Assembly (NCBI RefSeq): GCF_000344615.1
Contig: NZ_KB467824.1
Coordinates: 418,445-482,444, forward strand
Length of the DNA: 64,000 bases
Reading direction: 5' to 3'
Source of the DNA: Janthinobacterium sp. CG3
GTDB taxonomy: Bacteria > Pseudomonadota > Gammaproteobacteria > Burkholderiales > Burkholderiaceae_D
The notes beneath the pieces are model-generated. The model made no database searches, had not been told where the DNA came from, and saw only the letters and a program-made list of their open reading frames with translations. The translations under genes were made by a program, and so were the position numbers. Positions 27,342 to 36,743 of the stretch are shown one piece after another (position 1 is the first letter of the stretch; every line of letters begins with the position of its first letter).

Positions 27342-28193
27342 TTAAATCCCGCGCAGCAACTCGTTGATGCCGGTCTTGGCGCGGGTTTTGGCGTCGACGC
27401 GCTTGACGATGACGGCGCAGTACAGGCTGTACTTGCCGTCGTCCGACGGCAGGTTGCCCGACACCACGACGGAGCCGGCCGGCACGCGGCCGTAGCTCAC
27501 TTCGCCGGTGGCGCGGTCGTAGATCTTGGTCGACTGGCCGATGTAGACGCCCATCGAAATCACCGAGTTCTCTTCGACGATGACGCCTTCGACGATTTCC
27601 GAGCGGGCGCCGATGAAGCAGTTGTCCTCGATGATGGTCGGGTTCGCTTGCATCGGTTCCAGCACGCCGCCGATGCCGACGCCGCCGGACAGGTGGACGT
27701 TCTTGCCGATCTGCGCGCAGGAGCCGACGGTGGCCCAGGCGTCGACCATGGTGCCTTCGTCGACGTAGGCGCCGATGTTGACGAACGACGGCATCATGAC
27801 GACGTTCTTGCCGATGAAGCTGCCGCGGCGGGCGACGGCCGGCGGCACCACGCGGAAGCCGCCTTTGACGAAGTCGGCTTCGGTGTAGTTGGCGAACTTG
27901 GTCGGTACCTTGTCGTAGAACTGCATGGTGCCGTCGCCGCTCATCACGACGTTGTTTTCCAGGCGGAACGACAGCAGCACGGCTTTCTTGACCCACTGGT
28001 TGACGACCCAGTCGGCGCCGGTTTTTTGCGCGACGCGGATGCTGCCGTCGTCGAGGCCGGCGATAACGTGGCCGACCGCGTCACGCAGCTCGGCGGCGCC
28101 GTTGGCCGGGGTGATCTCGGCGCGGTTTTCCCACGCCTGCTCGATGATTTGCTCTAATTGTTGGCTCATGATGTTCTTTGGTTGGGGGTTCAA
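27342..28193 (-). CDS. dapD: Tetrahydrodipicolinate N-succinyltransferase
   Basis: 283 aa, full length. The N-terminal helical domain is followed by a left-handed beta-helix with hexapeptide repeats ([41 protein letters not shown] is the family hallmark, residues about 125-165) and the C-terminal SGNLP...[14 protein letters not shown]. It succinylates tetrahydrodipicolinate in lysine and diaminopimelate synthesis. The start overlaps the dapC stop by ATGA. Confidence 0.96.
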   Translation of the reverse strand: MNPQPKNIMSQQLEQIIEQAWENRAEITPANGAAELRDAVGHVIAGLDDGSIRVAQKTGADWVVNQWVKKAVLLSFRLENNVVMSGDGTMQFYDKVPTKFANYTEADFVKGGFRVVPPAVARRGSFIGKNVVMMPSFVNIGAYVDEGTMVDAWATVGSCAQIGKNVHLSGGVGIGGVLEPMQANPTIIEDNCFIGARSEIVEGVIVEENSVISMGVYIGQSTKIYDRATGEVSYGRVPAGSVVVSGNLPSDDGKYSLYCAVIVKRVDAKTRAKTGINELLRGI

Positions 28194-29407
28194 GATGCTG
28201 ATAAGGAATGGCAGAACTGGACGATGCGGCGCGCCGCCTCCAAGCCTTCCTCGGCCTCGGCGACCAGCGCCATGCGGACCCGGTTGCTGCCTGGATTGAT
28301 GCCGTGCGCGTCGCGCGCCAGGTAACTGCCAGGCAATACCGTGACATTATATTCGGCGTACAGGCGCTGCGCGAATTGCGTGTCCGACAGGCCGGTGCGG
28401 CTGACGTCGGCCCACAGGTAAAAGCCGGCGTCCGGCAGTTCCACTTGCAGCACGCCCTGCAACAGCGGCGTGATGGCGGCGAACTTGGCGCGGTACTTTG
28501 CGCGATTCTCTTCGACGTGGGTTTCGTCGTTCCAGGCCGCGACGGAGGCCGCCTGCACGGTGGGGCTCATGGCGCCGCCGTGGTAGGTTCGGTAGAGCAG
28601 GAATTTTTTCAACACCTCGGCGTCGCCGGCGACGAAGCCCGAGCGCATGCCCGGCACGTTGGAGCGCTTCGACAGGCTGGAGAACACCACCAGGCGCGCG
28701 TACGGGCGCGGGGCGCCGGCCAGGCCGAGCGTGTGGGCCGCCTCCAGCGCGCCCAGCGGCGGCTGGTCGCCGTGGTAGATCTCGGAATAGCACTCGTCGG
28801 CGGCGATGACGAAGTTGTAGCGCTCGGACAGCGCGAACAGGTGCTCCCAGTCGGTCAGGGTCAGCGTGGCGCCGGTCGGGTTGCCGGGCGAGCAGACGAA
28901 CAGCAGCGCGACGCGCTCCCAGACGGCGGCCGGAATGCTGTCGTAATCGCAGCCGAAATTACGCGCCGGATCGGAATTGACGAAATACGGCTCGGCGCCG
29001 GCCAGGTAGGCGGCGCCCTCGTAGATCTGGTAGAACGGGTTCGGGCTGACCACCAGCGACTTGGCGGCCGGGTCGATGACCGTTTGCGCCAGCGCGAACA
29101 GCGCCTCGCGCGAACCGTTGACCGGCAACACCTGCGTGGCCGGGTCCAGCGGCGCGATGCCGTAGCGGCGTTCGAGCCAGTTGGCGATGGCCACGCGCAG
29201 CGCCTGCGAACCGATCGTGGTCGGGTAGCTGGCCAGTCCGGCGACGTTGTCGGCCAGCGCCTGCTGGATGAACGGCGGGGTTGGGTGCTTCGGCTCGCCC
29301 ATGCCCAGGCTGATGGCGGAATAGTCCGGATTGACGCTTACCTTGGCAAATAATTGGCGCAGTTTTTCAAACGGATACGATTGCAGTTTGTCGAGATGTG
29401 GATTCAC
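28190..29407 (-). CDS. dapC: Succinyldiaminopimelate transaminase
   Basis: 405 aa, class I/II PLP aminotransferase. It has the substrate-side motif [23 protein letters not shown], the [13 protein letters not shown] loop, DECYSEIY, and the PLP lysine in [17 protein letters not shown]-terminal [10 protein letters not shown] contains the carboxylate-binding Arg. It is the middle step between DapD and DapE and forms an operon with dapD. About 230 bp upstream (29408-29639) separate it from the MerR gene. Confidence 0.94.
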   Translation of the reverse strand: MNPHLDKLQSYPFEKLRQLFAKVSVNPDYSAISLGMGEPKHPTPPFIQQALADNVAGLASYPTTIGSQALRVAIANWLERRYGIAPLDPATQVLPVNGSREALFALAQTVIDPAAKSLVVSPNPFYQIYEGAAYLAGAEPYFVNSDPARNFGCDYDSIPAAVWERVALLFVCSPGNPTGATLTLTDWEHLFALSERYNFVIAADECYSEIYHGDQPPLGALEAAHTLGLAGAPRPYARLVVFSSLSKRSNVPGMRSGFVAGDAEVLKKFLLYRTYHGGAMSPTVQAASVAAWNDETHVEENRAKYRAKFAAITPLLQGVLQVELPDAGFYLWADVSRTGLSDTQFAQRLYAEYNVTVLPGSYLARDAHGINPGSNRVRMALVAEAEEGLEAARRIVQFCHSLSAS

Positions 29408-29639
29408 GTAGCGGACCAGAGCGGAAGAGCGGTTGGGGAGGGCGGCCGGATGGCCGCGGTCAAGCCCAACTATTATAACGTTGTTGGCCTGCCCACGTGC
29501 CCGCCGCCCTTGGGGGGGGCGAGCCGAATGCCGTGAGCGCGATTTTCGCAGGTCGGTCCAGCCGCGACGGCGTCACCCGACAACGTTGGCCCGGAGCGGC
29601 GCGCCGGATTACGCGTCGACCATCCGCGTCAATGTCGTT

Positions 29640-30041
29640 TCACAACAACACCGCCATATCGAGACTTGAGCCCGGAAGTGTTGGCGGGCTCAGCGGGCAG
29701 GCGGCCATGTTGTCGTCGAGGCGGCGCGCCAGTTCGCCGCGCAGGCCGTGCAGCCCGGCGATGCGGACGTCGATGTCGGCCAGTTTGCGCGCCAGCGCGG
29801 CGCGCAGTTGCGGCGCTGACGCCTCCGGCGCGTTCAGCAGCGGCAAGTCGGCTTCGATTTCGGCCAGGGTGAAGCCCAGGCTTTGGGCGATGCGGATGTA
29901 GCGCAGCCAGTCGAGCGCCTCGGGCGGGTAGTCGCGGTAGCCGTTGCCGGCGCGGCGCGCGCGCAGCAGGCCGCGTTTCTCGTAATAGCGCAGCGTGTCG
30001 CGGCTAAGCCCGGTGGCCGCGGCCATTTCCCCTATTTGCAT
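29640..30041 (-). CDS. MerR family transcriptional regulator
   Basis: 133 aa. The N-terminal winged helix is classical (MQIGEMAAATGLSRDTLRYYEKRGLL...GYRDYPPEALDWLRYIRIAQSLGFTLAEI), followed by a dimerisation coiled coil (about 70-110). The C-terminus has a single Cys and no CxxC metal motif, so it is more like the NmlR/AdhR type than metal sensors. It is divergent from a small membrane protein gene, with a MerR-type promoter between them. Confidence 0.9.
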   Translation of the reverse strand: MQIGEMAAATGLSRDTLRYYEKRGLLRARRAGNGYRDYPPEALDWLRYIRIAQSLGFTLAEIEADLPLLNAPEASAPQLRAALARKLADIDVRIAGLHGLRGELARRLDDNMAACPLSPPTLPGSSLDMAVLL

Positions 30042-30059
30042 GCATCGCCTCCATTGCGC

Positions 30060-30090
30060 TTGACCTTGGAGTGTACTCTAGGCTTTAGCA
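30060..30090 (+). promoter_or_regulatory. Predicted MerR-type promoter/operator
   Basis: A -35 box TTGACC (30060-30065) and a -10-like TTAGCA (30085-30090) are separated by 19 bp, the overlong spacer of MerR-controlled promoters. The spacer carries the dyad CTTGGAGT-GT-ACTCTAGG, with two mismatches between arms, typical of a MerR dimer site. It faces the gene at 30121 and likely is controlled by the adjacent regulator. Confidence 0.7.
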
Positions 30091-30120
30091 TTGCCGTATT
30101 ACTTTTCTGGGAGTGTGAAG

Positions 30121-30537
30121 ATGATGCCGTCCGTGTCGCCGTCCGATTTTCGCCACATCGTGCGCGCCAGCGCGCTCTATGATGTGCTGCTGACCGCGCC
30201 TTTCGCCACGCCGTGGAGCTTCGCGCTGGTGCGCGAGCAACTGTCGAACGTGAACGTGTTGCTGGGCGGCGCCGCCCTGCCGGCGTTCGAACCCTTCCAC
30301 GTGCTTATTTGCTGTTTGCTCGGGAGCATTGTGCTGGTCTGGTCGGCGTTGCGCGTGCGCGACCCGCAGCCGCGCCTCGGCCGTTACGACGCCGCGGCGC
30401 GGCTGCTCTTTTCGACGTGGATGGTGTGGGCGCTGCTGGCCACCGGCGCGCCGGTGCTGTGGCTGTTCTTGCTGCCGGAGTTCGCCTGGGGGCTGGCGCA
30501 GCTGTTGCCGCTCCGGCCATTATTAAAAAAAACATAA
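30121..30537 (+). CDS. Small four-helix membrane protein, unknown
   Basis: 138 aa from the ATG at 30121, seven bases after GGGAG. Four hydrophobic segments can be seen (about residues 20-35, 55-78, 95-113, 115-130; e.g. FHVLICCLLGSIVLVWSAL and WMVWALLATGAPVLWLFLLPEFAWGL). The layout is like DoxX-type or other small inner-membrane proteins, but I cannot assign a family. It is the probable target of the divergent MerR regulator. Confidence 0.7.
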   Translation: MMPSVSPSDFRHIVRASALYDVLLTAPFATPWSFALVREQLSNVNVLLGGAALPAFEPFHVLICCLLGSIVLVWSALRVRDPQPRLGRYDAAARLLFSTWMVWALLATGAPVLWLFLLPEFAWGLAQLLPLRPLLKKT

Positions 30538-30586
30538 CGAGGTGCGATCATGGCGGCGCTCGTACTTATTGAGACAGGACTGCCGC

Positions 30587-31363
30587 ATGTCGCACACGCC
30601 CGCCGCGAAAGACACCTTCACGCTCGACACGGTGGCGACGCCGAGGGTGGCGGCCGCGCGCCTGGCGGTCGGGCTGTTGCAGGGCGCGCTGCTGTATCTG
30701 TTGTATCTGGCGAAAGCGGACCAGTTGTGGCCGGCCACCCAGCCCTATCTGTTCGCGCCGCTGGTGTTGCTCGGCGTGCTGTCGCCGATGTTGCTCACCA
30801 GCCTGGGGCATCTGGCGCCGCGCCGCGCCGCCGCCTGGATGCTGGCGGCGGCGCTGGTGGTCGTCGCGCTGGCGCCGTACGACATCTGGCGCCTCGACGG
30901 CGCGCCGGCTTGGCGGGATGACGCTGGCGCCGGCGCGCGCGTCGATCCGATGCCGTCGACCTTGCTGTTCGTGTTCTGCGGCGTCGGCCTGTACATCGCC
31001 CACGCGCTGGTGCTGGCCGGCGCGCTGGAGCGTCGCCTCGTGGCGCGCTATCCGAGCTATTTCGACGCCGCCTGGAAACTGGCGATCCAGTTGCTGTTTT
31101 CCGCCTTCTTCGTCGGCGCGCTGTGGCCGGTAGGCGCCGACGTCGCGCGCACGGTCGCCGTCAGCGCGCGCGTGGCGGCGATGCTGTTGTTGCCGATCTG
31201 GGCCAACGGCGTGTACGCGCTGGGCCTGCGGGTCAACGACTATGGCTGGTCGTCGGAGCGCATCATCGGCGCCGCCTGCCTGCTGGTGGTGGGCTGCTAC
31301 GCGATGCGCAGGCTTGGACCTGTCCGCCGGCCCCCTAGGGCGCGCTTCGGCCCGGCGGCCTAG
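30587..31363 (+). CDS. Shortened DUF4153-type membrane protein
   Basis: 258 aa from the ATG at 30587 (MSHTPAAKDTF), with AGGA upstream. It has several membrane helices and the DUF4153 sequences LAVGLLQGALLYLLYLA and RYPSYFDAAWKLAIQLLFSAFFVGALW, then directly LRVNDYGWSSERIIGA. Family members are usually near 550-600 aa, with about 200 residues between these blocks and more at the end. Here the middle is missing in frame and the tail is replaced by MRRLGPVRRPPRARFGPAA. It is probably a decayed or internally deleted copy. Its stop overlaps the convergent motA end. Confidence 0.6.
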   Translation: MSHTPAAKDTFTLDTVATPRVAAARLAVGLLQGALLYLLYLAKADQLWPATQPYLFAPLVLLGVLSPMLLTSLGHLAPRRAAAWMLAAALVVVALAPYDIWRLDGAPAWRDDAGAGARVDPMPSTLLFVFCGVGLYIAHALVLAGALERRLVARYPSYFDAAWKLAIQLLFSAFFVGALWPVGADVARTVAVSARVAAMLLLPIWANGVYALGLRVNDYGWSSERIIGAACLLVVGCYAMRRLGPVRRPPRARFGPAA

Positions 31364-32223
31364 TTCTTGTATCTGACCTGGCGCACGTGCTTTTCCAGTT
31401 CGTCGAACGAGGGCCGTTCGGTGTTGGAGATGACCTTGCGGCCGAATTCCACCGCCAGCGCCGGCGCGTAGCCGTTCAGGCTGGCCAGCAGTGTCACCTT
31501 GATACACTGCAGCATCTTTTGCGATTCGTGGTGCTTGCGCCGCAGCAGGCTGGCGACCGGCGAGACGAAGCCGTAGGCCAGCAGGATGCCGACGAAGGTG
31601 CCGACCAGCGCGTTGGCGATCAGCACGCCCAGCTCGGCCGGCGGCAGCCCGACCGAGGCCATCGTATGCACCACGCCCATCACGGCGGCGACGATGCCGA
31701 ACGCCGGCATCGCGTCGGCCAGTTGCGCAATGGTTTGGATCGGCATTTCGCCGTCTTCGTGGTGGGTTTCAATTTCGTTGTCCATCAGATTTTCGATTTG
31801 GAACGCGTCCATATTGCCCGACACCATCAACCGCAGGTAGTCGGTGATGAATTCGAGGATGTGCGGGTCGGACATGGTGCGTGGATACTGGAGGAAGATC
31901 GCGCTGCCGTAGGGATTGTCGATATCGTCTTCCAGCGACATCAAGCCTTCCTTGCGGATCTTGGTGAGCACTTCGAAAAGCAAGCCCATCAACTCCATAT
32001 ACAGCGACTTGGTGTATTTCGAGCCGTGCATCAGCGACGGCAACGCCGCCATGGTGGCCTTGATCGCCTTCGAGTCGTTGCCGACCACGAAAGTGCCGAT
32101 GGCCGCGCCGCCTATCATCAGCAACTCGGTCGGTTGGAAGAGGGCGCCCAAGTGCCCGCCCTGCAGGGCGAAGCCGCCAAAAATGGAGAGCAGAACGACG
32201 ATGAATCCGATAATCACTAACAA
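31360..32223 (-). CDS. motA: Flagellar motor stator protein MotA
   Basis: 287 aa, full length, from a TTG at 32223 that has GGGGTAT upstream; no ATG is available near by. Four membrane segments are present, with the large cytoplasmic loop between helices 2 and 3 and the conserved MPAFGIVAAVMGVVHTMASVG and NALVGTFVGILLAYGFVSPVAS. It forms the proton-conducting stator with MotB. motB normally follows directly; here the next sequence is a convergent, shortened DUF4153 gene, and flhDC is not upstream either. Confidence 0.93.
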   Translation of the reverse strand: MLVIIGFIVVLLSIFGGFALQGGHLGALFQPTELLMIGGAAIGTFVVGNDSKAIKATMAALPSLMHGSKYTKSLYMELMGLLFEVLTKIRKEGLMSLEDDIDNPYGSAIFLQYPRTMSDPHILEFITDYLRLMVSGNMDAFQIENLMDNEIETHHEDGEMPIQTIAQLADAMPAFGIVAAVMGVVHTMASVGLPPAELGVLIANALVGTFVGILLAYGFVSPVASLLRRKHHESQKMLQCIKVTLLASLNGYAPALAVEFGRKVISNTERPSFDELEKHVRQVRYKN

Positions 32224-32332
32224 CTTATACCCCAGCTAACATTTCCATCTCGCAATATTAACTGATTTGGCACACGGCGTCGCCGTTTGCGCGATAAATG
32301 CCGGCCCGACAGCGGCGCCGGCCGGGCCGGGC

Positions 32333-33229
32333 TCAGGCTTTGAGCGCGCCGACCAGCGCGCGGGCGTGGGCCGACAAGTCGTCGTGGCGGCGCACGCAGA
32401 CCAGCAAATGGCGCATGGCCCAGGGGTCGGTCAAGCGCCGCTGCCGGATCGCCAGCATTTTTTCATAGCGCCGCGCCGCCGCCGCCGGAATGATGGCGAT
32501 GCCGGCGCCGCTTTCGACGACCCGGCAAATGGCGTCGAAGCTGCGCAGGCGCAGGCGGTAGCGCAGGCGCTGCCCGAGTTTCGCCGCGTGTTCGCTCAGG
32601 TGCTGTTGCAGCGCGCTGTCGGCGGCCAGGCCGACGAAGTCGTAGGCCAGCGTTTGCGCGAACGCGATGTCGCCGCCGCCGCCGCCCGGCCCGGCGAGTA
32701 GCGGGTGCGCCGGCGCCGCCACGACAACCAGCGGGTCGTCGCGGAAAGGGAAGGTTTGCAGGCCATCGCTGTTGGCGCTGTCGGCCACGATGCCGATGTC
32801 GGCGACGCCGTCGAACAGCGCCTGGACGATGTCGCCGCTGCGCCTTTCCTCGACCTCGACGTGGACCTGCGGATGCGCGCGCAGGTAGTCGGCCAAGGCT
32901 TGCGGCAGGAATTCGCTGAGCGCCGAGGTGTTGCACAACAGGCGTATCTGGCCCTTCAGGCCTTGCGCATAGTCGCCGAGGTCGCCGCGCATTTTCTCCA
33001 CTTGCCCCAGGATCACCCGGGCGTGGTGCAACAGCGTACGCCCGGCCTCGGTGGCGTCGACGCCGCGGCGTTTGCGCAGCAGCAGCGGCACGCCCAGCAA
33101 GTCTTCCATGCCGCGCAGGCGCGCGCTGGCCGACGCCAGCGCCAGGTGCGCGCGCTCGGCGCCGGCGGTGATGCTGCCCGCCTCCACGACGTGGCGGAAG
33201 AGTTGCAGGTCGGTCAAATCAAAGCGCAT
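32333..33229 (-). CDS. LysR family transcriptional regulator
   Basis: 298 aa. The N-terminal winged helix (LTDLQLFRHVVEAGSITAGAERAHLALASASARLRGMEDLLGVPLLLRKRRGVDATEAGRTLLHHA, residues 4-68) and the periplasmic-binding-like effector domain (about 90-295) are complete. It is divergent from a TauE/SafE-type exporter with about 110 bp between the starts, the common layout for a LysR regulator and its target. Confidence 0.92.
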   Translation of the reverse strand: MRFDLTDLQLFRHVVEAGSITAGAERAHLALASASARLRGMEDLLGVPLLLRKRRGVDATEAGRTLLHHARVILGQVEKMRGDLGDYAQGLKGQIRLLCNTSALSEFLPQALADYLRAHPQVHVEVEERRSGDIVQALFDGVADIGIVADSANSDGLQTFPFRDDPLVVVAAPAHPLLAGPGGGGGDIAFAQTLAYDFVGLAADSALQQHLSEHAAKLGQRLRYRLRLRSFDAICRVVESGAGIAIIPAAAARRYEKMLAIRQRRLTDPWAMRHLLVCVRRHDDLSAHARALVGALKA

Positions 33230-33339
33230 GGTCGGGTCGTGTCAGGTCGTCGAATCCAGCGTCGGCCTATGGCTGCGCCGAAGGCTGGCTCAGTGTATCC
33301 CACATTTCCATGCGCCGCCTTTGCCGGCAGACTGGGCGC

Positions 33340-34074
33340 ATGGAAAATATATTGTTGATCGCGGCGACCTTCTGGCTGGCCGGCACCGTCAAGGGCGCGG
33401 TTGGGCTGGGTCTGCCGACCGTCGCCATCGCTTTGCTGAGCCTGCTAATGACGCCGATGGAGGCGGCCGCCTTGTTGTTACTGCCTTCGTTGCTGACGAA
33501 TCTATGGCAACTGGCCGCCGGGCCGGATTGCACGCCGTTGCTGCGTCGGCTGTGGCCGCTGTTGCTGGGGGTGTGCGCCGGCACCGCCGCCGGGGCCGCG
33601 CTGGCGCAGCGGCTGCGCGCCGATTGGGCCGGCGGCGCCTTGGGGTTGGCCTTGATGGTCTACGCGGCGCTGGGGCTGGTGGCGGTGAGCTGGAGCGTGT
33701 CGGCCCGGCTCGAGCGCTGGCTGGCGCCGCTGGTCGGCGCGGCGACCGGCGTCGTCAGCGCCGCGACCGGGGTGTTCGTATTGCCCGCCGTGGCTTACTT
33801 GCAGGCGCTCGGGCTGGGGCGGGACCAGTTGGTCCAGGCCATGGGGCTGGCCTTTACCGTGTCGACGCTGGCGCTGGCGCTGCAGTTGGCGTGGTCCGGC
33901 GCGCTGCACTGGCGCGGCGCCGGCGCGTCGGCGCTGGCCTTGTTGCCGGCCCTGGCCGGCATGGCGACCGGGCAATGGCTGCGCCGCAAGATGCCGCAGG
34001 CGCTGTTCCGGCGCTGCTTTTTCACCGCGCTGATGGCGCTGGGCGGCCAGTTGTTGCTGCGCGCGGCGGGCTGA
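33340..34074 (+). CDS. TauE/SafE family anion exporter
   Basis: 244 aa from the ATG at 33340 (MENILLIAATFWLAGTVKGAVGLGLPTVAIALL). Eight or so membrane helices and the two inverted-repeat family motifs (GTVKGAVGLGLPTV; GAATGVVSAATGVFVLPAVAYLQALGL) identify the TauE/SafE fold. It likely exports a sulfonate or other organic anion under control of the divergent LysR regulator. The substrate is unknown. Confidence 0.87.
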   Translation: MENILLIAATFWLAGTVKGAVGLGLPTVAIALLSLLMTPMEAAALLLLPSLLTNLWQLAAGPDCTPLLRRLWPLLLGVCAGTAAGAALAQRLRADWAGGALGLALMVYAALGLVAVSWSVSARLERWLAPLVGAATGVVSAATGVFVLPAVAYLQALGLGRDQLVQAMGLAFTVSTLALALQLAWSGALHWRGAGASALALLPALAGMATGQWLRRKMPQALFRRCFFTALMALGGQLLLRAAG

Positions 34075-34220
34075 GTAAAACCGTGCCGGATTGGCAATTT
34101 TAATAAATATGCAGAATGCGCGGGTCCTATGCGCGATACCGCACTGATATCCACCGCCTATCTCAGTAAAGTGGGCCTGTAGCGTTCGACTTCCGGCCGC
34201 TGCGCAAAGGGAGAGATGAG

Positions 34221-36722
34221 ATGGGTATGTGGATGCTGGCGGCTGTCGTCGCAACTGTGGCGCTGATGTTGTTCCAGGCCGCTGGCGCCTTGTGGGTCGC
34301 GGCAATCGCGCTGTGGATCGTCGTCGGTTACGCCGGCGACGTCATTGACGCGCTCGCCGCCGCGGTCCTGCTGGTGGTGCTGGGCGCGCCGGCGGTGCTG
34401 CTGGCCAGCAAGTCGCTGCGCCGCAGCCTGGTCAGTCCGCATCTGTTGGCCCTGTTTAAACGCATCCTGCCGAGCATGTCCGAGACCGAGCGCGACGCGC
34501 TGGAGGCGGGCACCACCTGGTGGGACGCCGACTTGTTCTCCGGCAAGCCCGACTGGAATAAACTGCTCAGCCTGCCGGCGCCGTCGCTGAGCGACGAAGA
34601 GCAAGCCTTCCTCGGCAACGAGGTCAACCAATTGTGCGCCCTGGTGGACGATTGGGAAAGCACCCAGCTGTGGCAGGGCTTGTCGCCGCAGGCATGGCAG
34701 TTCGCCCGCGACCGCGGCTTCCTCGGCATGATCATCCCGAAACAATACGGCGGCAAGCAATTCTCGGCCTATATGCATTCGCAAGTGGTGATGAAGTTGT
34801 CGACGCGCTGCTCGGCGCTGGCGGTGCAGGTGATGGTGCCAAATTCCCTCGGGCCGGCCGAATTGCTGCTGCACTACGGCACCGACGCGCAAAAAGACTA
34901 TTACCTGCCGCGCCTGGCGGCCGGCACCGAGGTGCCGTGCTTCGCCTTGACCAGCCCGTACGCCGGCTCGGACGCCGCCGCCATTCCCGACACCGGCGTG
35001 GTCTGCATGGGCCAGTTCGAGGGCCGCGAAACGCTGGGGCTGCGCGTCAGCTGGACCAAGCGCTATATCACGCTGGGGCCGGTGGCGACGCTGCTGGGCC
35101 TGGCGTTTCGCGCCGTCGACCCCGACAAGCTGCTGCCGCCCGGCGTCGAGCCGGGCATCAGCTGCGCGTTGATCCCGACCACCCACGCGGGCGTGGTCAT
35201 CGGCCGGCGCCACTGGCCGCTGAACGCGGTGTTCCAGAACGGCCCGACCTCCGGCAGCGACGTCTTCATCCCGATGCAGTGGGTGATCGGCGGCCAGCCG
35301 CAGATCGGCAAGGGCTGGCGCATGCTGATGGAATGCCTGGCGGCGGGACGGGCGATTTCGCTGCCGTCGGCCAGCGTCGGCACCGCCAAGCTGGCCGTGC
35401 GCGGCACCAGCGCCTACGCCGCCATCCGCCGCCAGTTCAAGACCGCCATCGGCAAGTTCGAAGGGGTGCAGGAGGCGCTGGCGCGCATGGGCGGCAACCT
35501 GTACATGATGGACGCGACGCGCAAGCTGTCGGCGCTGGCGGTCGACCTGGGCGAAAAGCCGGCGGTGATCTCGGCCATCGCCAAATACCACGTCACCGAG
35601 CGCGCCCGCGCGGTCGTCAACGACGGCATGGACGTCCTGGGCGGCAAGGGCATCTGCATGGGGCCGAGCAACTTCCTGGCGCGCGCCTACCAGCAAATTC
35701 CCATCGCCGTCACGGTCGAGGGCGCCAACATCCTGACGCGTTGCCTGATCATCTTCGGCCAGGGCGCTATCCGCGCGCATCCTTACGTGCTCAAGGAAAT
35801 GCACGCCAGCACCGAAACCGACGGCCGCAAAGCCCTGCTGGACTTCGACGACGCCTTCTTCGGCCATGTCGGCTTCGTGTGCGCCAACGCGGCGCGGGCA
35901 CTGTGCTACGGCTTGACCGGCGCGCTGCTCAAGCCCGAAGTGCGCGCCGCCGCCGAAGACATGCTGCGCTACTACCGCGCGGTCGACCGCCTGTCGACGG
36001 CGTTCGCGCTGATGACCGACTTCGCCATGTTCGTGCTGGGCGGTTCGCTGAAGCGGCGCGAGCGCATATCGGCGCGCCTGGGCGACATCCTGTCGCAGAT
36101 GTATTTGATTTCCGCCACGCTGAAACGCTTCGAGGACGACGGCCGGCCGCAAGCCGACGCGCCGTACGTGCACTGGTCGGTGCAGGACGCGCTGGCGCGC
36201 GCCCAGAACGCGCTGATCGGCGTGCTCGACAACTTCCCGAACCGCGCGCTGGCGCTGGCGTTGCGGCTGCTGGTGTTCCCCTTCGGCCTGCCTTACCGCG
36301 AACCGTCCGACGCGCTCGGCGGCGAGGTGGCCGAGGCGATGCAAACGGCCGGCCCGGGCCGCGAACGGCTGCTGGCCGACTGCTTCGTCGCCGACGACTT
36401 CGGCGACCCGATTGCCTGCGGCGAATTGGCCTTCGCGCTGCTGCCGCAGGTCGAGGCGATCGAGCACCGCTTCAAACCGGCGGTCCACTCCGGCGCGCTG
36501 GCGGCGATTCCGCAAAGCCTGGTGGAGATGCGCGAATGGGTGGCCGACGCCGCCGCCAGCGGGCTGATCACGGCCGAAGAACGCCACGTGCTATCGGATT
36601 TTGCGCGCTACGCCGACATCTCGATCCAGGTCGACGACTTTTCCGCGGACCTCAACGCCGCGGCCGACGTCGGCCGGCGCCAAGCCATGACCGAGCGGCG
36701 CAAGGAAATGGCGGAAGCGTAA
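34221..36722 (+). CDS. fadE: Acyl-CoA dehydrogenase FadE
   Basis: 833 aa, the length of gammaproteobacterial-type FadE. The ATG at 34221 follows GGGAGAGATGAG. Two membrane helices lie in the first 55 residues. The dehydrogenase core includes GFLGMIIPKQYGGKQFS, ALTSPYAGSDAAAIPD, and MDVLGGKGICMGPSN. The extended C-terminal DUF1974 domain follows to the end. It carries out the first oxidation of fatty-acid beta-oxidation at the inner membrane. It is monocistronic in this window. Confidence 0.96.
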   Translation: MGMWMLAAVVATVALMLFQAAGALWVAAIALWIVVGYAGDVIDALAAAVLLVVLGAPAVLLASKSLRRSLVSPHLLALFKRILPSMSETERDALEAGTTWWDADLFSGKPDWNKLLSLPAPSLSDEEQAFLGNEVNQLCALVDDWESTQLWQGLSPQAWQFARDRGFLGMIIPKQYGGKQFSAYMHSQVVMKLSTRCSALAVQVMVPNSLGPAELLLHYGTDAQKDYYLPRLAAGTEVPCFALTSPYAGSDAAAIPDTGVVCMGQFEGRETLGLRVSWTKRYITLGPVATLLGLAFRAVDPDKLLPPGVEPGISCALIPTTHAGVVIGRRHWPLNAVFQNGPTSGSDVFIPMQWVIGGQPQIGKGWRMLMECLAAGRAISLPSASVGTAKLAVRGTSAYAAIRRQFKTAIGKFEGVQEALARMGGNLYMMDATRKLSALAVDLGEKPAVISAIAKYHVTERARAVVNDGMDVLGGKGICMGPSNFLARAYQQIPIAVTVEGANILTRCLIIFGQGAIRAHPYVLKEMHASTETDGRKALLDFDDAFFGHVGFVCANAARALCYGLTGALLKPEVRAAAEDMLRYYRAVDRLSTAFALMTDFAMFVLGGSLKRRERISARLGDILSQMYLISATLKRFEDDGRPQADAPYVHWSVQDALARAQNALIGVLDNFPNRALALALRLLVFPFGLPYREPSDALGGEVAEAMQTAGPGRERLLADCFVADDFGDPIACGELAFALLPQVEAIEHRFKPAVHSGALAAIPQSLVEMREWVADAAASGLITAEERHVLSDFARYADISIQVDDFSADLNAAADVGRRQAMTERRKEMAEA

Positions 36723-36743
36723 GCGGAATAGTTGCGCATCAAC

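Noticed and set aside
34158-36587. 809-codon open frame on the minus strand
   Set aside because: It lies entirely opposite fadE, is made of His/Arg/Ala/Gln-rich low-complexity sequence and has no start site; it is a high-GC shadow frame.
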